From Amphiduros pacificus (taxonomy: Eukaryota > Annelida > Polychaeta > Phyllodocida > Hesionidae): a stretch of 64,000 nucleotides of DNA. The stretch lies in the NCBI GenBank assembly GCA_949316495.1, contig OX439003.1, positions 54,933,879-54,997,878 of the forward strand, given 5' to 3'. The notes below the pieces were generated by a model. It had not been told where the DNA came from. It saw only the letters and a list, made by a program, of their open reading frames with translations, and did no database searches. Position numbers and translations under genes: made by a program. Positions 34,001 to 45,897 of the stretch are shown piece by piece; the stretch's first letter is position 1, and each line of letters starts with the position of its first letter.

Positions 34001-36907
34001 TTTTGAAAATCATTACCATAATTGCATTTCAATAGTCCAGAAAAAATGGTCAATGTATTTTCAACAATAATCCTACCAAGGCTGTTTGGAGGGAAACATC
34101 AAGCTTTTGATTTGATAGTCGGATTATTTTAAATCAGTCTGATAATGGTCAGTTACATGATCTAAATTTCATTAAGTTCTAATGTCACCAATTTTTAACA
34201 TTTTCCAACCTTAATTATGAGGAAAAATATGTTAATCATAAAAAAAGATATTAATCGAAATGGACTCGAAATGTTTTCTCTACCTGTACATTCTGTTATA
34301 TCACAATAGTCCCTCACTACAAATTCATCAGTTGTAAAACACCAGGGTCCTTGTGGATCATTATCTGGGTTCCTGCAATAATTGTTAGCTGCTGCAAGAT
34401 CCTTATCAGGAAATCGGTTTGGATCAGTCAAAGTATGTACATGAGGAAACTGTTCATCCCATCTCTGACAATCTAATCCAGAACTTGTTCTTGATAAAAT
34501 ACCATTGTAGTCCCTTCCAGTTTCTCCAGATTTGCAATCTGAAAATGATTTTACATCTTGGTAATTATTGCATAATCTATATATATTTTAAAAGCCATTT
34601 TCAACTTTGTAATAATAATCAATTTTTACATGACGTCTAATAGACAACTAGTATGATAGAAATCGAGAGGATTTTAGCCTTGCAATAGTTTAGCCATTTA
34701 CATTAAACAATATGATGCCAAATGGTCAATTTTATTTGATAGGTTTAAATTAGGTAATAACCTTGACATATGCTGAGACTACAATATTCCCATTCAATTT
34801 GTGGATCAGTAGTATAACACCAGGGACCATTTGTCTGACTGCCACCAGGGTTTCTACAATAGTTGCTTGCTTCTGCTAGTGTGTCGTCTGGATAGCTGTC
34901 TGAGTCAGTCCAGTCATGAGAATGTGGTGCTTGTCTATCCCACCTCTGACACACTCGTCCGGTTCTGGTCTGGCTCACTGTTCCTACATATTCCTCACCT
35001 AATGTGGTCTGCTTGCAACTACTGGAGGCTATGTGAAAGATGTTTACTATCTCAAATCAAATATTGCAATTTTTTCATTCACAAAAAATTTCAAATCGCA
35101 ACATCTCTTAATGTGTAAAACATTAAGTAAGATATACATAAGGTAAGATAAACATGTGTAAAACTTTGGGTAAGATTGCTCATTGCTCATTGCTCGTTGA
35201 AATTACATTATGGGGAAAAGACATGCAAACTAAATGTGTGAGCATTTCAACATCATGGCTTTATCTGTTGAGATAATGTCCTACGTTTGCAGATGGGAAT
35301 ATCACAATATTCCCATTCCTCCTCAAGGGAGCCTTCCAAATAACACCAAGGTCCATTGGGACGACTGTCAGGGTTGCGACAGTAGTTATGAGCATCATCA
35401 TTAGGTAACACACCGGCTTTCTGAAATTTAATTTACACGATTCCTGTCTAAAGATTTACTTCTAACCTTGATATATTCTATCTTTTGAAATAATTTTGCT
35501 TTTTCCTATGCTCGTCTCACATAACATTGAATTGTAATTCAAATTTACATTATGGTTTTTATCCAAATGGTTTTGTGATAAAGATAATGATAATATGTCT
35601 GAGGCAAGTAAACAGTTCGGCTGTCTGTAACTGGAATTGTAACAGTTTTACTCCATCGAACATCTATTTACCAAACTGGAATTGATAGCTTCCTGAAATC
35701 TCTTGATCTATGAATGGCTGCTAGTTTTACTCATGTGATTAATGAAATATGGCTAACTGTGTGGTCAATCTACGTAGACATTTTAAATAAACAAAACATA
35801 ACAAAAACTTTCAAAACCTTAATTTCAGAAACGGTGAGGGAATCCCATTCTTTGCATAATTTCCCACTTGCAGCTGTAGATTGACTTCCTCTGTATTCAG
35901 TTCCAAGATCCGTATACTTGCATTCTGGATATACTGGAAAATAATTTTCAAAAGGTAGATAATATTGTAGTGTAAATCTAGCAATACTGGATCTTCTTTC
36001 TCCAAATAAATACCAAGTCCCAATGCTACTCTGCCTACAATCACTTTGGTTTTATAGTCTATGGGGTAACTATTGATACACTTGAATAGATAAAGTGTAA
36101 TCCATGTAAATGTCTACATGACGTAAGATATGATTGGCTTAAGAACTTAACTCTATTAGAAGAACCCCAATGTGTGGTAACTCGCATCAGGGTCAGATAA
36201 AGTCTGCAGAAATATTATTATTAGATATATAATGAACAGTTACTGAAAAGATGGAAGGCGACCAAAACCTGGTCAAAGGTTACATAGAGATCATCCTGTA
36301 TCCTAAATGCAGTCCATCCAGCCAGATTATTCTGGCGTAAATATCACTGAAATAAAACCTATAATCATGATTTCATCTTTGTTCTCTGTGGACAGTTATT
36401 ATTTTTATGTATTCTATATTTGCAAAAAAATAAGAGAAGAAGAATCCACTCAGATAATGGCTAATTTCAATGTGATTGATATTTTGACTCACACCAGCAC
36501 ATAGGAATGCCACAGTATTCCCATCTAGATTCTGGATCCGTTGTGTAGCACCAGGGACCCTCTGGCACCTCATCTGGATTTCGACAATGATTAGACACCT
36601 CTTCCATACTGGCATCTGGGAAGTCTTTGGGGTCAGTAAAGCCATGAGAGTGAGGCTCCTGGCTCGACCATGACTGGCAGGTTCTTCCACTTGAAGTTGT
36701 GCTCACAGAACCTCTATAATCATAGCCTAACTTCACCTTCTTACATTCTGAAATACAGAATCAATGAACATAATTGTAAGCAATTGTTCATTGGAGAGTG
36801 TATGTATATCATTCACACTCCAAACATTAAATATGAAATTACACACCAGGTATCGTTCCATGCACAGCAACTGCTAAAAATAAGATGAACCACATAATGG
36901 ACAACAT
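31038..36907 (-). CDS. KAP-B: secreted four-kringle/alkaline-phosphatase-like enzyme (666 aa, 10 exons)
   Basis: Exons: 36907-36847, 36747-36493, 35933-35818, 35420-35285, 35028-34762, 34538-34284, 33944-33717, 33174-32914, 31894-31758, 31322-31038. Every exon has the same length and phase as in KAP-A and the frame is open throughout, so this copy looks functional. Domains as in KAP-A: signal peptide, four kringles, phosphodiesterase-like domain with IDGLKP, SGPGW, DVDIKGH, STDHGG and GHG. Exon 9 and most of exon 8 with the 1-kb intron between them match KAP-C more closely than KAP-A (for example DVDIKGHTYTWCSAEY against DVDSKGHSFTWCSDEY), while the rest, introns included, matches KAP-A; see findings. 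A TATA box lies at 36,936-36,945. Confidence 0.85.
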
Positions 36908-36935
36908 TGTGACACGTCAATTGTTTTGATGTCAC

Positions 36936-36945
36936 TTTATTTATA
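36936..36945 (-). promoter_or_regulatory. TATA box of KAP-B
   Basis: TATAAATAAA on the minus strand, at the same distance from the start codon as in KAP-A. Confidence 0.5.
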
Positions 36946-37354
36946 CTGTTTTGAAGCTTTTATCTGAAACATATGCTCACTCTCACAGGATTGACCCTTT
37001 ATCATGATAATGTTATAGCTGTCAGATCTCATGAAACATAATATGTCTAGACACTTTCTTTTGGAAATGTAAAATTGTAAAATATTTCAGGTCGAATGAC
37101 TGAATCAGATATACATCAGCTACATAATATTACCTAAACCAGGCTACATCATGTTGTACTATATGATATTATGTTACCGTTTTTGTTGCTTCGATATCAA
37201 TGCGTACCCAAATGCTAACCATATACAAATGGTCCATTTTATTTGTTAACTGAACAGTTATAACATGCTATTGAATATAGGCCTTATATGCTTACTATAT
37301 AAAAAAATATCTTTGTTGTATGTACTATATAAAAAATATCATTGTAGTGCTGCT

Positions 37355-39205
37355 TACATTTTTGTGACTGGCTCCACTGTGGTGACTGATTCCATGGTGG
37401 GTGCTTGTTACATGTTAGTGACTGATTCCATGGTGAGTGCTGGTTACATGTTAGTGACTGATTCCATGGTGAATGCTTGTTACATGGTGGTGCTGGTTAC
37501 ATGTTGGTGACTTATTCCATGGTGAATGCTTGTTACATGGTGGTGCTGGTTACATGTTAGTGCCATGGGCCGTGGCGCAGTTGGTTAGAGCGCCAGCTTA
37601 TTAGCACCAGTTCCTCTGTGGTGATCTAAAGGTCGTGGGTTCGAATCCCGGCCATGCTGAGAATGAACTCATGATACAATTTCCCACATGAGCTGAGGCC
37701 TGTGCCAAAAGGGTTTCCGTTGTCCTTGTAAATCTGTGACCGGGTGGGTTGTCATGTCAAGGACCTGCGACATGACAATTCAGTGAGGCAGCACTATATC
37801 TGCTACAAGTAGGTCTCATCACGAAATGACTGAAATAATGTTGAAAGTGATGTAAAGCCCCAAACAAACAAACAAAATACATGTTAGTGACTTATTCCAT
37901 GGTGAGTGCTGGTTACATGGTGGTCACTGATTCCTTGGTGAGTTATGGTTCCACTTTGGTGACTTATTCCATGGTGAGTGCTGGATACATGTTGGTGACT
38001 GATTTCTGGTGAGTGATGATTCCACTATGTTGACTTATTCCATGGTAAGTGCTGGTTACATGGTGGTGACTGATCCCATGGTGAGTGCTGGTTACATGTT
38101 AGTGACTTATTCCATGGTGAATGCTTGTTACATGGTGGTGCTGGTTACATGTTATTGACTTATTCCATGGTGTGTGCTGGTTACATGTTAGTGACTTATT
38201 CCATGGTGAATGCTTGTTACATGGTGGTGCTGGTTACATGTTGGTGACTTATTCCATGGTGTGTGCTGGTTACATGTTAGTGACTTATTCCATGGTGAAT
38301 GCTTGTTACATGTTAGTGACTTATTCCATGGTGAGTGCTGGTTACATGTTAGTGACTTATTCCATGGTGAGTGCTGGTTACATGTAAGTGACTGATTCCA
38401 TGGTGAGTGCTTGTTACATGGTGGTGACTTATTCCATGGTGAGTGCTGGTTACATGTTAGTGACTGATTCCATGGTGAGTGCTGGTTACATGTTAGTGAC
38501 TGATTCCATGGTGAGTGCGTGTTACATGTTGGTGACTTATTCCATGGTGAGTGCTGGTTACATGGTGGTGACTTATTCCATGGTGAGTGCTGGTTACATG
38601 TTGGTGACTGATTCCATGGTGAGTGCTGGTTGCATGGTGAGTGCTGGTTACATGTTGGTGACTTATTCCATGGTGAGTGCTGGTTACATGTTGGTGACTG
38701 ATTCCATGGTGAGTGCATGTTACATGTTGGTGACTTATTTCATGGTTAGTGCTGGTTACATGGTGGTGACTGATTCCATGGTGAGTGCTGGTTACATGTT
38801 AGTGACTGATTCCATGGTGACTGCGTGTTACATGTTGGTGACTTATTCCATGGTGAGTGCTGGTTACATGGTGGTGACTTATTCCATGGTGAGTGCTGGT
38901 TACATGTTAGTGACTGATTCCATGGTGAGTGCTGGTTACATGTTAGTGACTTATTCCATGGTGAGTGCTGGTTACATGCTGGTGACTGATTCCATGGTGA
39001 GTGCTGGTTACATGGTGGTGACTGATTCCATAGTGAGTGATGGTTACATGTTAGTGACTGATTCCATGGTGAGTGCTGGTTACATGGTGGTGACTGATTC
39101 CATAGTGAGTGATGGTTACATGTTAGTGACTGATTCCATGGTGAGTGCTGGTTACATTGTGGTGACTGGTTACATGGTGGTGACTGATTCCATGTTGAGT
39201 TTTTG
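37355..39205. repeat. 36-bp minisatellite, copy B (about 43 units)
   Basis: Same unit as 17,090-17,852, expanded. The left part is irregular, with units truncated to GGTGGTGCTGGTTACATG; the right part (38,388-39,200) is regular and reads through as a 278-residue periodic ORF, which I do not regard as a gene. Interrupted by a SINE at 37,563-37,877. Confidence 0.95.
37563..37877 (+). mobile_element. SINE family 1, full-length, inside the minisatellite
   Basis: Complete tRNA-derived SINE: head with A box TGGCGCAGTTGG and B box GGTTCGAATCC, body (CATGACAATTCAGTGAGGCA, TCTGCTACAAGTAGGTCTCA), end TGAAAGTGATGTAAAGCCCC and an AAAC-repeat tail. Target duplication TACATGTTAGTG, made of minisatellite sequence, at 37,551-37,562 and 37,878-37,889. 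Best reference copy in the window. Confidence 0.93.
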
Positions 39206-39533
39206 GCACCTCGATGTATGCTGATTCCATGATGGTGGCTTGACCCATGATATGGCCATGGCCGTTAAAGGCTATTAAGGTGGTTTATTCTATGGTGATG
39301 ACACATTTAACATTACTAAATTACTAATTATATAATCTTAATCCAGAACTAATTACCACTAACTAACCCAGTACATAGTATATTTAATGTTCAGATAGCT
39401 AAGCATACTATAATGGTATCATCATGGCAAGCCCTAACAACTAGGTACATGGTACATAGGTGAAGCCCATGATGAGGTCGTGAAATTGAGTTAATTAAGG
39501 TTTGGTTAAAAGAGGTCGCAAGAATTGAGTTAA
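39206..39533. other. Junction between minisatellite and retroelement
   Basis: Low-complexity end of the minisatellite, then AT-rich sequence. GAATTGAGTTAATTAAGGTT occurs twice near 39,483 and 39,522 (39-bp spacing), possibly within the retroelement end. Confidence 0.35.
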
Positions 39534-40381
39534 TTAAGGTTTGGTTAAACAAGCTGCAAGATGAATGTGGGTTAGTGGAGGTTGTCGGATATACTGTAGA
39601 TAGCATTGAGAACGCCAATTGCCTGACGATTGAATCTCCTCTGTGGAGAAACTATTGGTAGCCGATTGGGTAGCATTACCCGCGCGAAGAGAGTGAGAGG
39701 AGTAGGCCCTGGGTTCGAGCCCGAGTCGGGTTACGAGTCGCTTGATGCAATTGTTAAGGGCGAATTTTGTGAGCGGAAGATTGTCCCGCAGGGCGAGCAG
39801 ATGAGCGGTAGGGGGCAGGCTCGTGCCGCTACGCTTGGCGCGTGCGCGGAGAAGGCAATGTAAATAGCAGTGAGAACAGGTCGGAGAACAGGTCGGAGAA
39901 CGGCTGCAACCGATGTACTTTGTGAAACCGAATTTTGACGTCTTGGACCGGTGTATCCGTAAGGAGAAGTACGGGAGGCCTTGGTGAGAACCGAAGGACA
40001 CATCATTAACCGTTGGAGGACGAGAAACGAGTCGGTTAGCTGAGTTGGAGACAGAACAGTACTCGCTGCCACGCAGGCAGGCGAAGAAGCCCAGCGTGAG
40101 AGCACACTTGAAAACTAGGTCATCGAGGGAGTTGTCGAGCAATGAACACATTCGGACTAAGAGGTTAAAACATATTGGAGATTTCTGACTCGGAGGCCCG
40201 TGAAGGTCGTGGAGGGCCCGAAGGGCGAGGAGTACCCGCGGTCGGTTAGTAGGAGGAGGAGAGAAGCTGTTAAGAACGTGAAGAGACCTAACAGCGGCCA
40301 GGTAGACGGAGACAGAAGAGGGCGAGAGCGTCGATCCCCGAGTGGGGCAGGTAAGAAAAGCTACATATCTTAATATTATAA

Positions 40382-40508
40382 CAAAACATACTGAGTCGGG
40401 AAGCTAGGTGAGCAGATTCAGTGAGTTGGTGATTGCGGAAGGATATCCGTCCGCCATCACCAACGAACTGAATCGGCTCACACAGCTGACCCGACGAGGC
40501 ATGTTTTG
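40382..40508. repeat. Large imperfect palindrome within the retroelement
   Basis: Two arms of about 60 nt (CAAAACATACTGAGTCGGGA... and ...CCCGACGAGGCATGTTTTG) fold around GGATATCC near 40,440-40,448. It may be an inserted fold-back/MITE-like element or an internal structural repeat of the retroelement. Confidence 0.75.
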
Positions 40509-43500
40509 TTTTTATACCTCAGACAACTACTGTATTTTTAAAAAATGATACATGAAACAGATATTTATCGTTAAAAACATTTGTAAACAAAGCGCACCTC
40601 ATTTGATCCCGTCACGTGACCCGAAAATGGCACGTACAGCCATAGACTGGTTGCCGCCATCTCTGTATATACACGATGTTCTTGACACTTGATGGGGAAC
40701 CAGTCTAAAGATGGCTAATCAATACTTTACAAATAATCGGCATGCTCGTATTCATTCGAAATCGCATCAATACGCGTATCACTGAGGTATAAGATATCTT
40801 CTGTGGCAGGCATTGGTGAAATGTTGTAGTGTTTACAAAATTTTACATATTGAAGCTGGGCGGAGTTATAAGTCCTTCGTGTATTAAAACGATGACCGGA
40901 TTGTACCAATTCCTGTACCCGAGCGTCCAAATCTGAAAAATTAATGCAACATAGTTAATTATATAACATTTACATATCAATAGGTATAGATGCAGGCTTA
41001 GTAATATTAACTTCACTGTGGGGGTTCAGCTTCTTGAACCGTTCCATGTCCAACCTTTTCGGCCAAGAACAAATGAATTGCTTTATAGTCAATCTTATAA
41101 GATGAAATAAAATAATATAAGACTCTTATCAGGCCCATTATTTTTGGATCCTTCGATTTGCCTGCGTTCACGCAGTAGCATATAGCCTGGTTATCGATGT
41201 TCATGATGATTTGGTGGCCCTGGAGCCTGGGGCCGAATATAGCCAGGGCTAGAACCACTGCATATAATTCTTTCCAGGCGATTGTGATCTTATACATCCA
41301 CTGATGCGGTCCTGAGAATTGCATTAATGTCCACGAATTGTATAGACTGACGCCACACGCTATGTCGGACGCATCAGTGAAAAGAAGGTCCGCAGTAAGT
41401 ACGTCGAATTCCTTCTGGAACATGGCTATCCCGTTGTGACTGGAGATGGACCAGAACCACCAATGGATGTCCGCCTTGGCCTGAGGGGATATCTGCAGGT
41501 ATGGTGAAGTTTTCTTAATTTCTTAGATGAATGAATTAATCTTCTGGTGAACGTTACGCCGTGGCTGACAACTTTGGCGCAAAACATCAATTTGCCGATC
41601 AAAGATAATAATTCTCGTTTGGTGCAACGTGATTTTGACAACCAATCCTGGGTAAGTGTTCTTATTTCTTTTAGACGATCGGGCCCGATTGCTAAAGTTC
41701 TGTTAAGAATGTCAATTTGAATCCCGAGGAATTCGATACACTGTGTAGGTAAGACTGTCTTTGAAGGCTGGATCGAGAAACCGGCGTTTTCGCTAGTTTC
41801 TAAAATAATATTTAAACTCTTCTTGCAGGCTTGGGGGGATTCCCCAAATGTGATGACGTCATCTTGGTAATGTATTGTGGCGGGGGAGGCCCCCCTTTCC
41901 TTGTATATAAAATCGAGGCCATCGGCAAAGTCATTAAACAGTTTTGGAGCCAATTTGAGCACGAAAGGTAAAACAGCCATGTAATAATATTTGTTCTCCC
42001 AGGTAAATCCCAATAGTGGTTGGTCGTCCGGGTGGACGTAGACGGACTGGAACGCGGACGAAAAATCGCATTTAGCCGCCCACGGGGGTTCCTTGAATGA
42101 GTCTATGAGAGTGACGGTGTCGTATACGTTCACATAGGTAAGTGAACACTGGGATGAATCAATCGTTGACAGCCTGCGTAGCATGCCAAGAAAGGTCATG
42201 GATGATCCGAGTCTTGGTTGAAGACTTCTTGGTGAAGGCCCCGAGGGGGGAGGCACGGTAGCCCGTGGGGAGGTCCTCCCGCTGTAGGGGACCTACGACC
42301 CTGCGTGACTCTATGTTGGTCATGATAAACTTTTCCACCTCCTCTCTATGTTCAAAAGCTGAGCGCCAATTCTTCAGTATTGGGTCGATAGGAAGGCCCG
42401 TGAATCCTATCCGAACCCCATCCCTGGCGGAATGATGGAGGTCCCTAGCAAGGTCCCTATCTTGGAGGTTAAGGAGAGACGTTCGCCAAAATTTGCTACA
42501 TCTGGCCAAACCTTGAGGGAGCTCCCATGCCCTGGCCAGTGCCCTGGCTGGTGACAATTGGCCCTGGCTGCTGCTGTGAGGGACCTGATGAGGGTTGAGT
42601 GCATCTCCCTTGTTTGCTGCAGAGGTCGTACGGCAGGGGGCCCCTGCATGCCCTGCACTGGTGAATTCTCTTGCAGGACTTGAAATTACACCTCTGAGAG
42701 TTCCAGTTGTTGCAGATTTCTCCGCCAGGAGTCGCTGAGTACACCTTCTTCTGGGCCCTAAACGCCGAGCCTGCCAGGCACTGGATCGTGGCGTAAAGAA
42801 ACGGAGGAGAAATGGTCATATGACCTGCAACGAGGGCACCTTGGTACCCCAAATCTGATCGCTGTAGCATCCAGGGTGGAGGTGAGGTTATCAAGGTGTA
42901 TATCCGCAAACCTCACGTGCCTCCCTGACATTCCTATTCGATGCTTCACATCCAGGGCTGTAAGAGCCGTCCAGGTAAATCTTTTGGAGAAGTTTCGATA
43001 TTCGGAGGCTGTATTCACACATGTGCTCATACAGTTGGCAGCCGTGGACTTAAAACGTGGATCATAAAACGTTCATAAGCCCTCCAGGCTTCGTTCCAGG
43101 TTTGTATATCTGATATTCGGCGCTTCTGCTTCCTGGACTTGTACCGCAAGGTACCTTCGCTGTCCAGGTACGTGTGCATAGCGCCCTGCTCTTCAGATTG
43201 AATGTTCAGGTTGGACAGAAATTCATCCAGTTGTATGTACTCGCCCCTCAGGGCTGACCTGAGGGTCTTCTCAGATATGTTGGCTACTGGACATAGCTTT
43301 TTAAGATCCGTGAGGCCCTCAGTGTTCCGTAGGCCCGGAATCTTCCATCCCAAGTCGGGCATGGTTCCTTCTACCTCCACGTAATCCCCGGCTGGGGCAA
43401 AGTTACTATAGTTCAGTACCCCTGGAGGGTCGCCTGGATGGTTGATAATATCCCCTGGCTGGGGGTCCCCGTCCATTACTATTGTATCGGTAAGTAAATG

Positions 43501-44009
43501 TTGATTACCTGCAGTGGACGGTTGATTTGCCGCTTGTCGGCTGATGCCTGGGTTGCCTGGAGTAGCCTGTGGTTGAGCTCTGGGGTATCCCTGGGGGGTG
43601 TGAGCGCCCTGGGACTGGCTCATGGCTGCCTGTGTTGTTATTACTGCCTGAAGTTGTACCTGCATAGTGGCCATCTGGTCCCTCATGGCAGCGATTGTGG
43701 CAGCTTGGACCTCTTGTATGGAAGGTAGTGCAGGTGGTGCAGGTGCGTATGCAGGTGCTCATGTGGTTAGCGGATAGCTGGCCGCTTGGTCCCCCATGGC
43801 CGACTGGCGGTACATCGGGTGGATCTCCCCCTCCATCCTGGTTGACTCCCTCGGGAGATGAGGGGAGCTTTTCAGGATGGTCGAGGTCCAGGGCTTGCTG
43901 GGCCTCTACGATCCACAGAGGCTGGTTAATGCCCTTCTTCTTCCCATATGGACCTGGGTGTCCGGTGACGGGACGGCCACAGTGTGTGCATGTTTTTTGA
44001 GTCATGATT

Positions 44010-44075
44010 TGGTCTGTCGGGGCGACTCCGGACCGGGGACCAACTGTCGGGGCGACTCCCGACCGGTAATCAGAC
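44010..44075. repeat. Short direct repeat at the 5' side of the retroelement
   Basis: CTGTCGGGGCGACTCC followed by GACCGG occurs twice, about 36 bp apart, just upstream of the gag-like region. Possibly part of the element's terminal repeat structure. Confidence 0.5.
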
Positions 44076-44090
44076 AGGTAAGTACATAAA

Positions 44091-44458
44091 AGTTCAAAGG
44101 TTCATAAAAAGTTCATACCTGGTAAGTTAAAAGGCGTGGCGTTGGCTAAAAACGTGAAAGTTAAAATCCACATTAATAAAAACCTTATCCATAAAATCCA
44201 TAAAATTATCCATAGTAAAATTCACGGAAAGTCTTAGCGATTATCACAGGTTAAGGTGTACCATCACACGTCTTCACTCCATGAAGTCACAAACCAGACT
44301 GACCAGACGCGGTAGAAAGGCGGGAACCTGGAGGTGACACCCTGAGCATGCTCTTACCCGCATGCCCTCATGGCAGGGTACGGTCAGAGGTGGCAGCTCC
44401 AGGCTTCCTTTAACTCCAGTTAAACTAACTCTAACCTCCACTAAAACTCAGAAAGACA
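44091..44458. other. Region 5' of the retroelement coding part
   Basis: Contains TTCATAAAAAGTTCATACCT-like short repeats and GC-rich sequence similar in composition to the retroelement; probably its untranslated end. No gene seen. Confidence 0.35.
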
Positions 44459-44713
44459 GGGCGACACTTTCTTTTGGAAATGTAAAATTGTAAAATATTT
44501 CAGGTCGAATGACTGAATCAGATATACATCAGCTACATAATATTACCTAAACCAGGCTACATCATGTTGTACTATATGATATTATATTTCCGTTTTTGTT
44601 GCTTCGATATCAATGCGTACCCATTTGAGAATTTTCTAAATGCTAACCATATACAAATGGTCCATTTTATTTGTTAACTGAACAGTTATAACATGCTATT
44701 GAATATAGGCCTT
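44459..44713. repeat. Fragment of the KAP-B upstream region (third copy)
   Basis: Nearly identical to 37,046-37,284 (ATTTCAGGTCGAATGACTGA, TACATCATGTTGTACTATAT, GTTGCTTCGATATCAATGCG), with an extra 17 bp (CATTTGAGAATTTTCTA) relative to KAP-B. It lacks the fold-back element found in copy A. It stops abruptly at ATAGGCCTTAT. Confidence 0.85.
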
Positions 44714-45667
44714 ATGATATTTTTTATGCGTCACAGCAAATATCCAAATAGGTCAAGAAATATCCAGGGTCAACCGGAAATGATATTTGTGACCCAATTT
44801 AAATATCCATATTTTAGACTTGAGGCACATCTAATTGGCATATGCTGAGAAAAAGAGTTTAATTTACCTCAGAAATTATTTACATAAAGTTTTGAACAAT
44901 AATAACCACTTTCTAATCCTTGTAATAGCACTTCAACACCTTTTAACACCTTGACTCGGCGACTCAAGTTATGAGTGTGTTTAACACCTTTGCTCAGCGA
45001 CAAATTATGCTTACAATGTTTAACACTTTTGCTTAGAAGCAATAATTTGAAAGTCTGAATGCTAAAATATTATTTATAAACACTAAGGCGACTGCAGAGA
45101 ACTCTACCCTTATTGAACTGCAAGTAATGTTTTCTGACGTCGTACTGTGCGATCATATGCACAATGTGTTATAACCTTGCTGAGAGAGGACCTGTCTGGG
45201 TCAAAGTTCAAATTGACGGAAATGCTATACCACTGCCCAATCGGCGTCAATATCCAGTGGATATTCTTTGATATTTCCATGACGGCTCCGGGACTGTCAA
45301 TAGTCGCCCCAAAGCTGTCACGTGCCCAATCTCCGTCAAAAGTTGTGGATATTGACAGCTTTCGGACCATGACGGCGATTGGGCGCAGCATATGGTGATG
45401 ACTGTTTGATATTATCCCTGATAAAACTCAGAAAGACAGCGCGAAATAGTCAACAGGTAAATAGTGTTCTAAGAATAAAAGAGCTGGGTTAAATCATCTT
45501 TTTTATTCAAGAGAAAGAGGAGGGACAAATTTTAATAAAATCAAACAAAATGGTGATCTTTGTAGATGTTTGATATTTTATTATAAGCACTGTGATTACT
45601 TCATACTTGATAACATAACAAAATACGTCTTTCACCAGGAAATACTTCTTCTTTGACTTGGGCAATA
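44714..45667. other. Unique sequence with an inverted-repeat block and flanking direct repeats
   Basis: No gene. Around 45,235-45,390, GCCCAATCGGCGTCAATATC and a reverse-complement-like counterpart (GGATATTGACAG ... GACGGCGATTGGGC) suggest a degenerate palindromic element. The phrase AAAACTCAGAAAGACAG(G/C)GCGA at about 44,444 recurs near 45,425. Confidence 0.4.
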
Positions 45668-45738
45668 ATAGTTTGTTTGTTTGGGGTTTTACATCGCTTT
45701 CACCATTATTTCTGTCATTTCATGATGAGACCTATTTA
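45668..45738 (-). mobile_element. SINE family 1, tail fragment
   Basis: GTTTGTTTGGGGTTTTACAT through CATTTCATGATGAGACCTAT, the 3' end of the family only. Confidence 0.7.
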
Positions 45739-45897
45739 CAAATTTTGCACCACTTGTAATTTAAGAGTTTTGTGTGAGACACTATTCATTTCCATAATTT
45801 TCTCAACTGGATGACAGACTTTCCTGATTTTTATACAAGTGATCCTATAGATTTGGCCAGCAATATTAATCAATGTAAGGCCAGGGTATGTTTTGAT

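Larger units (their letters stand above)
29919..39220. repeat. Segmental duplication, copy B
   Basis: Counterpart of 8,569-17,860, same orientation, offset about 21.35 kb at the left end. It holds the lectin pseudoexon, KAP-B and an enlarged 36-bp minisatellite. Compared with A it lacks two SINEs and the fold-back element, and gains about 1 kb in KAP intron 8 plus one SINE in the minisatellite. Confidence 0.85.
39534..44090 (-). mobile_element. Tyrosine-recombinase retrotransposon fossil (DIRS/Ngaro type)
   Basis: Minus-strand order of parts: gag-like region about 44,005-42,500 with a Cys-His finger near its start (CTHCGRPVTGH); reverse transcriptase about 42,560-41,430 with the YxDD-type motif IHYQDDVITFG; RNase H about 41,420-41,010 (LLFTDASDIACGVSL); tyrosine recombinase about 40,930-39,534, with a core-binding-like start (RRTYNSAQLQYVKFC) and a catalytic end (SHSLRAGNATQSA, LQYIRQ). 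The order gag-RT-RNase H-recombinase fits the Ngaro/DIRS group rather than integrase-bearing LTR elements. GC content is clearly higher than its surroundings. Outer ends are uncertain (perhaps about 39,480 to 44,460). It looks broken, by roughly half a dozen interruptions, but long open stretches remain, so it is probably fairly young. Confidence 0.82.

Noticed and set aside
37563-37650. tRNA gene call for GGGCCGTGGCGCAGTTGG ... GGTTCGAATCC
   Set aside because: It is the tRNA-like head of a SINE: the anticodon arm is distorted, a body and AAAC tail follow, a target duplication flanks it, and relatives recur through the window.
8569-39220. A/B duplication as an assembly artefact (uncollapsed haplotypes)
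   Set aside because: Not excluded, but the intervening 12 kb of different sequence, the broken single lectin exon, several empty SINE sites and the C-like tract in B fit a true duplication better.
38388-39224. 278-residue plus-strand ORF of MVSAGYMLVTDS repeats, and the 176- and 183-residue minus-strand repeat ORFs
   Set aside because: They follow automatically from a 36-bp (12-codon) minisatellite without stops; both strands are open, there is no start context, and unit irregularities break the frame elsewhere.
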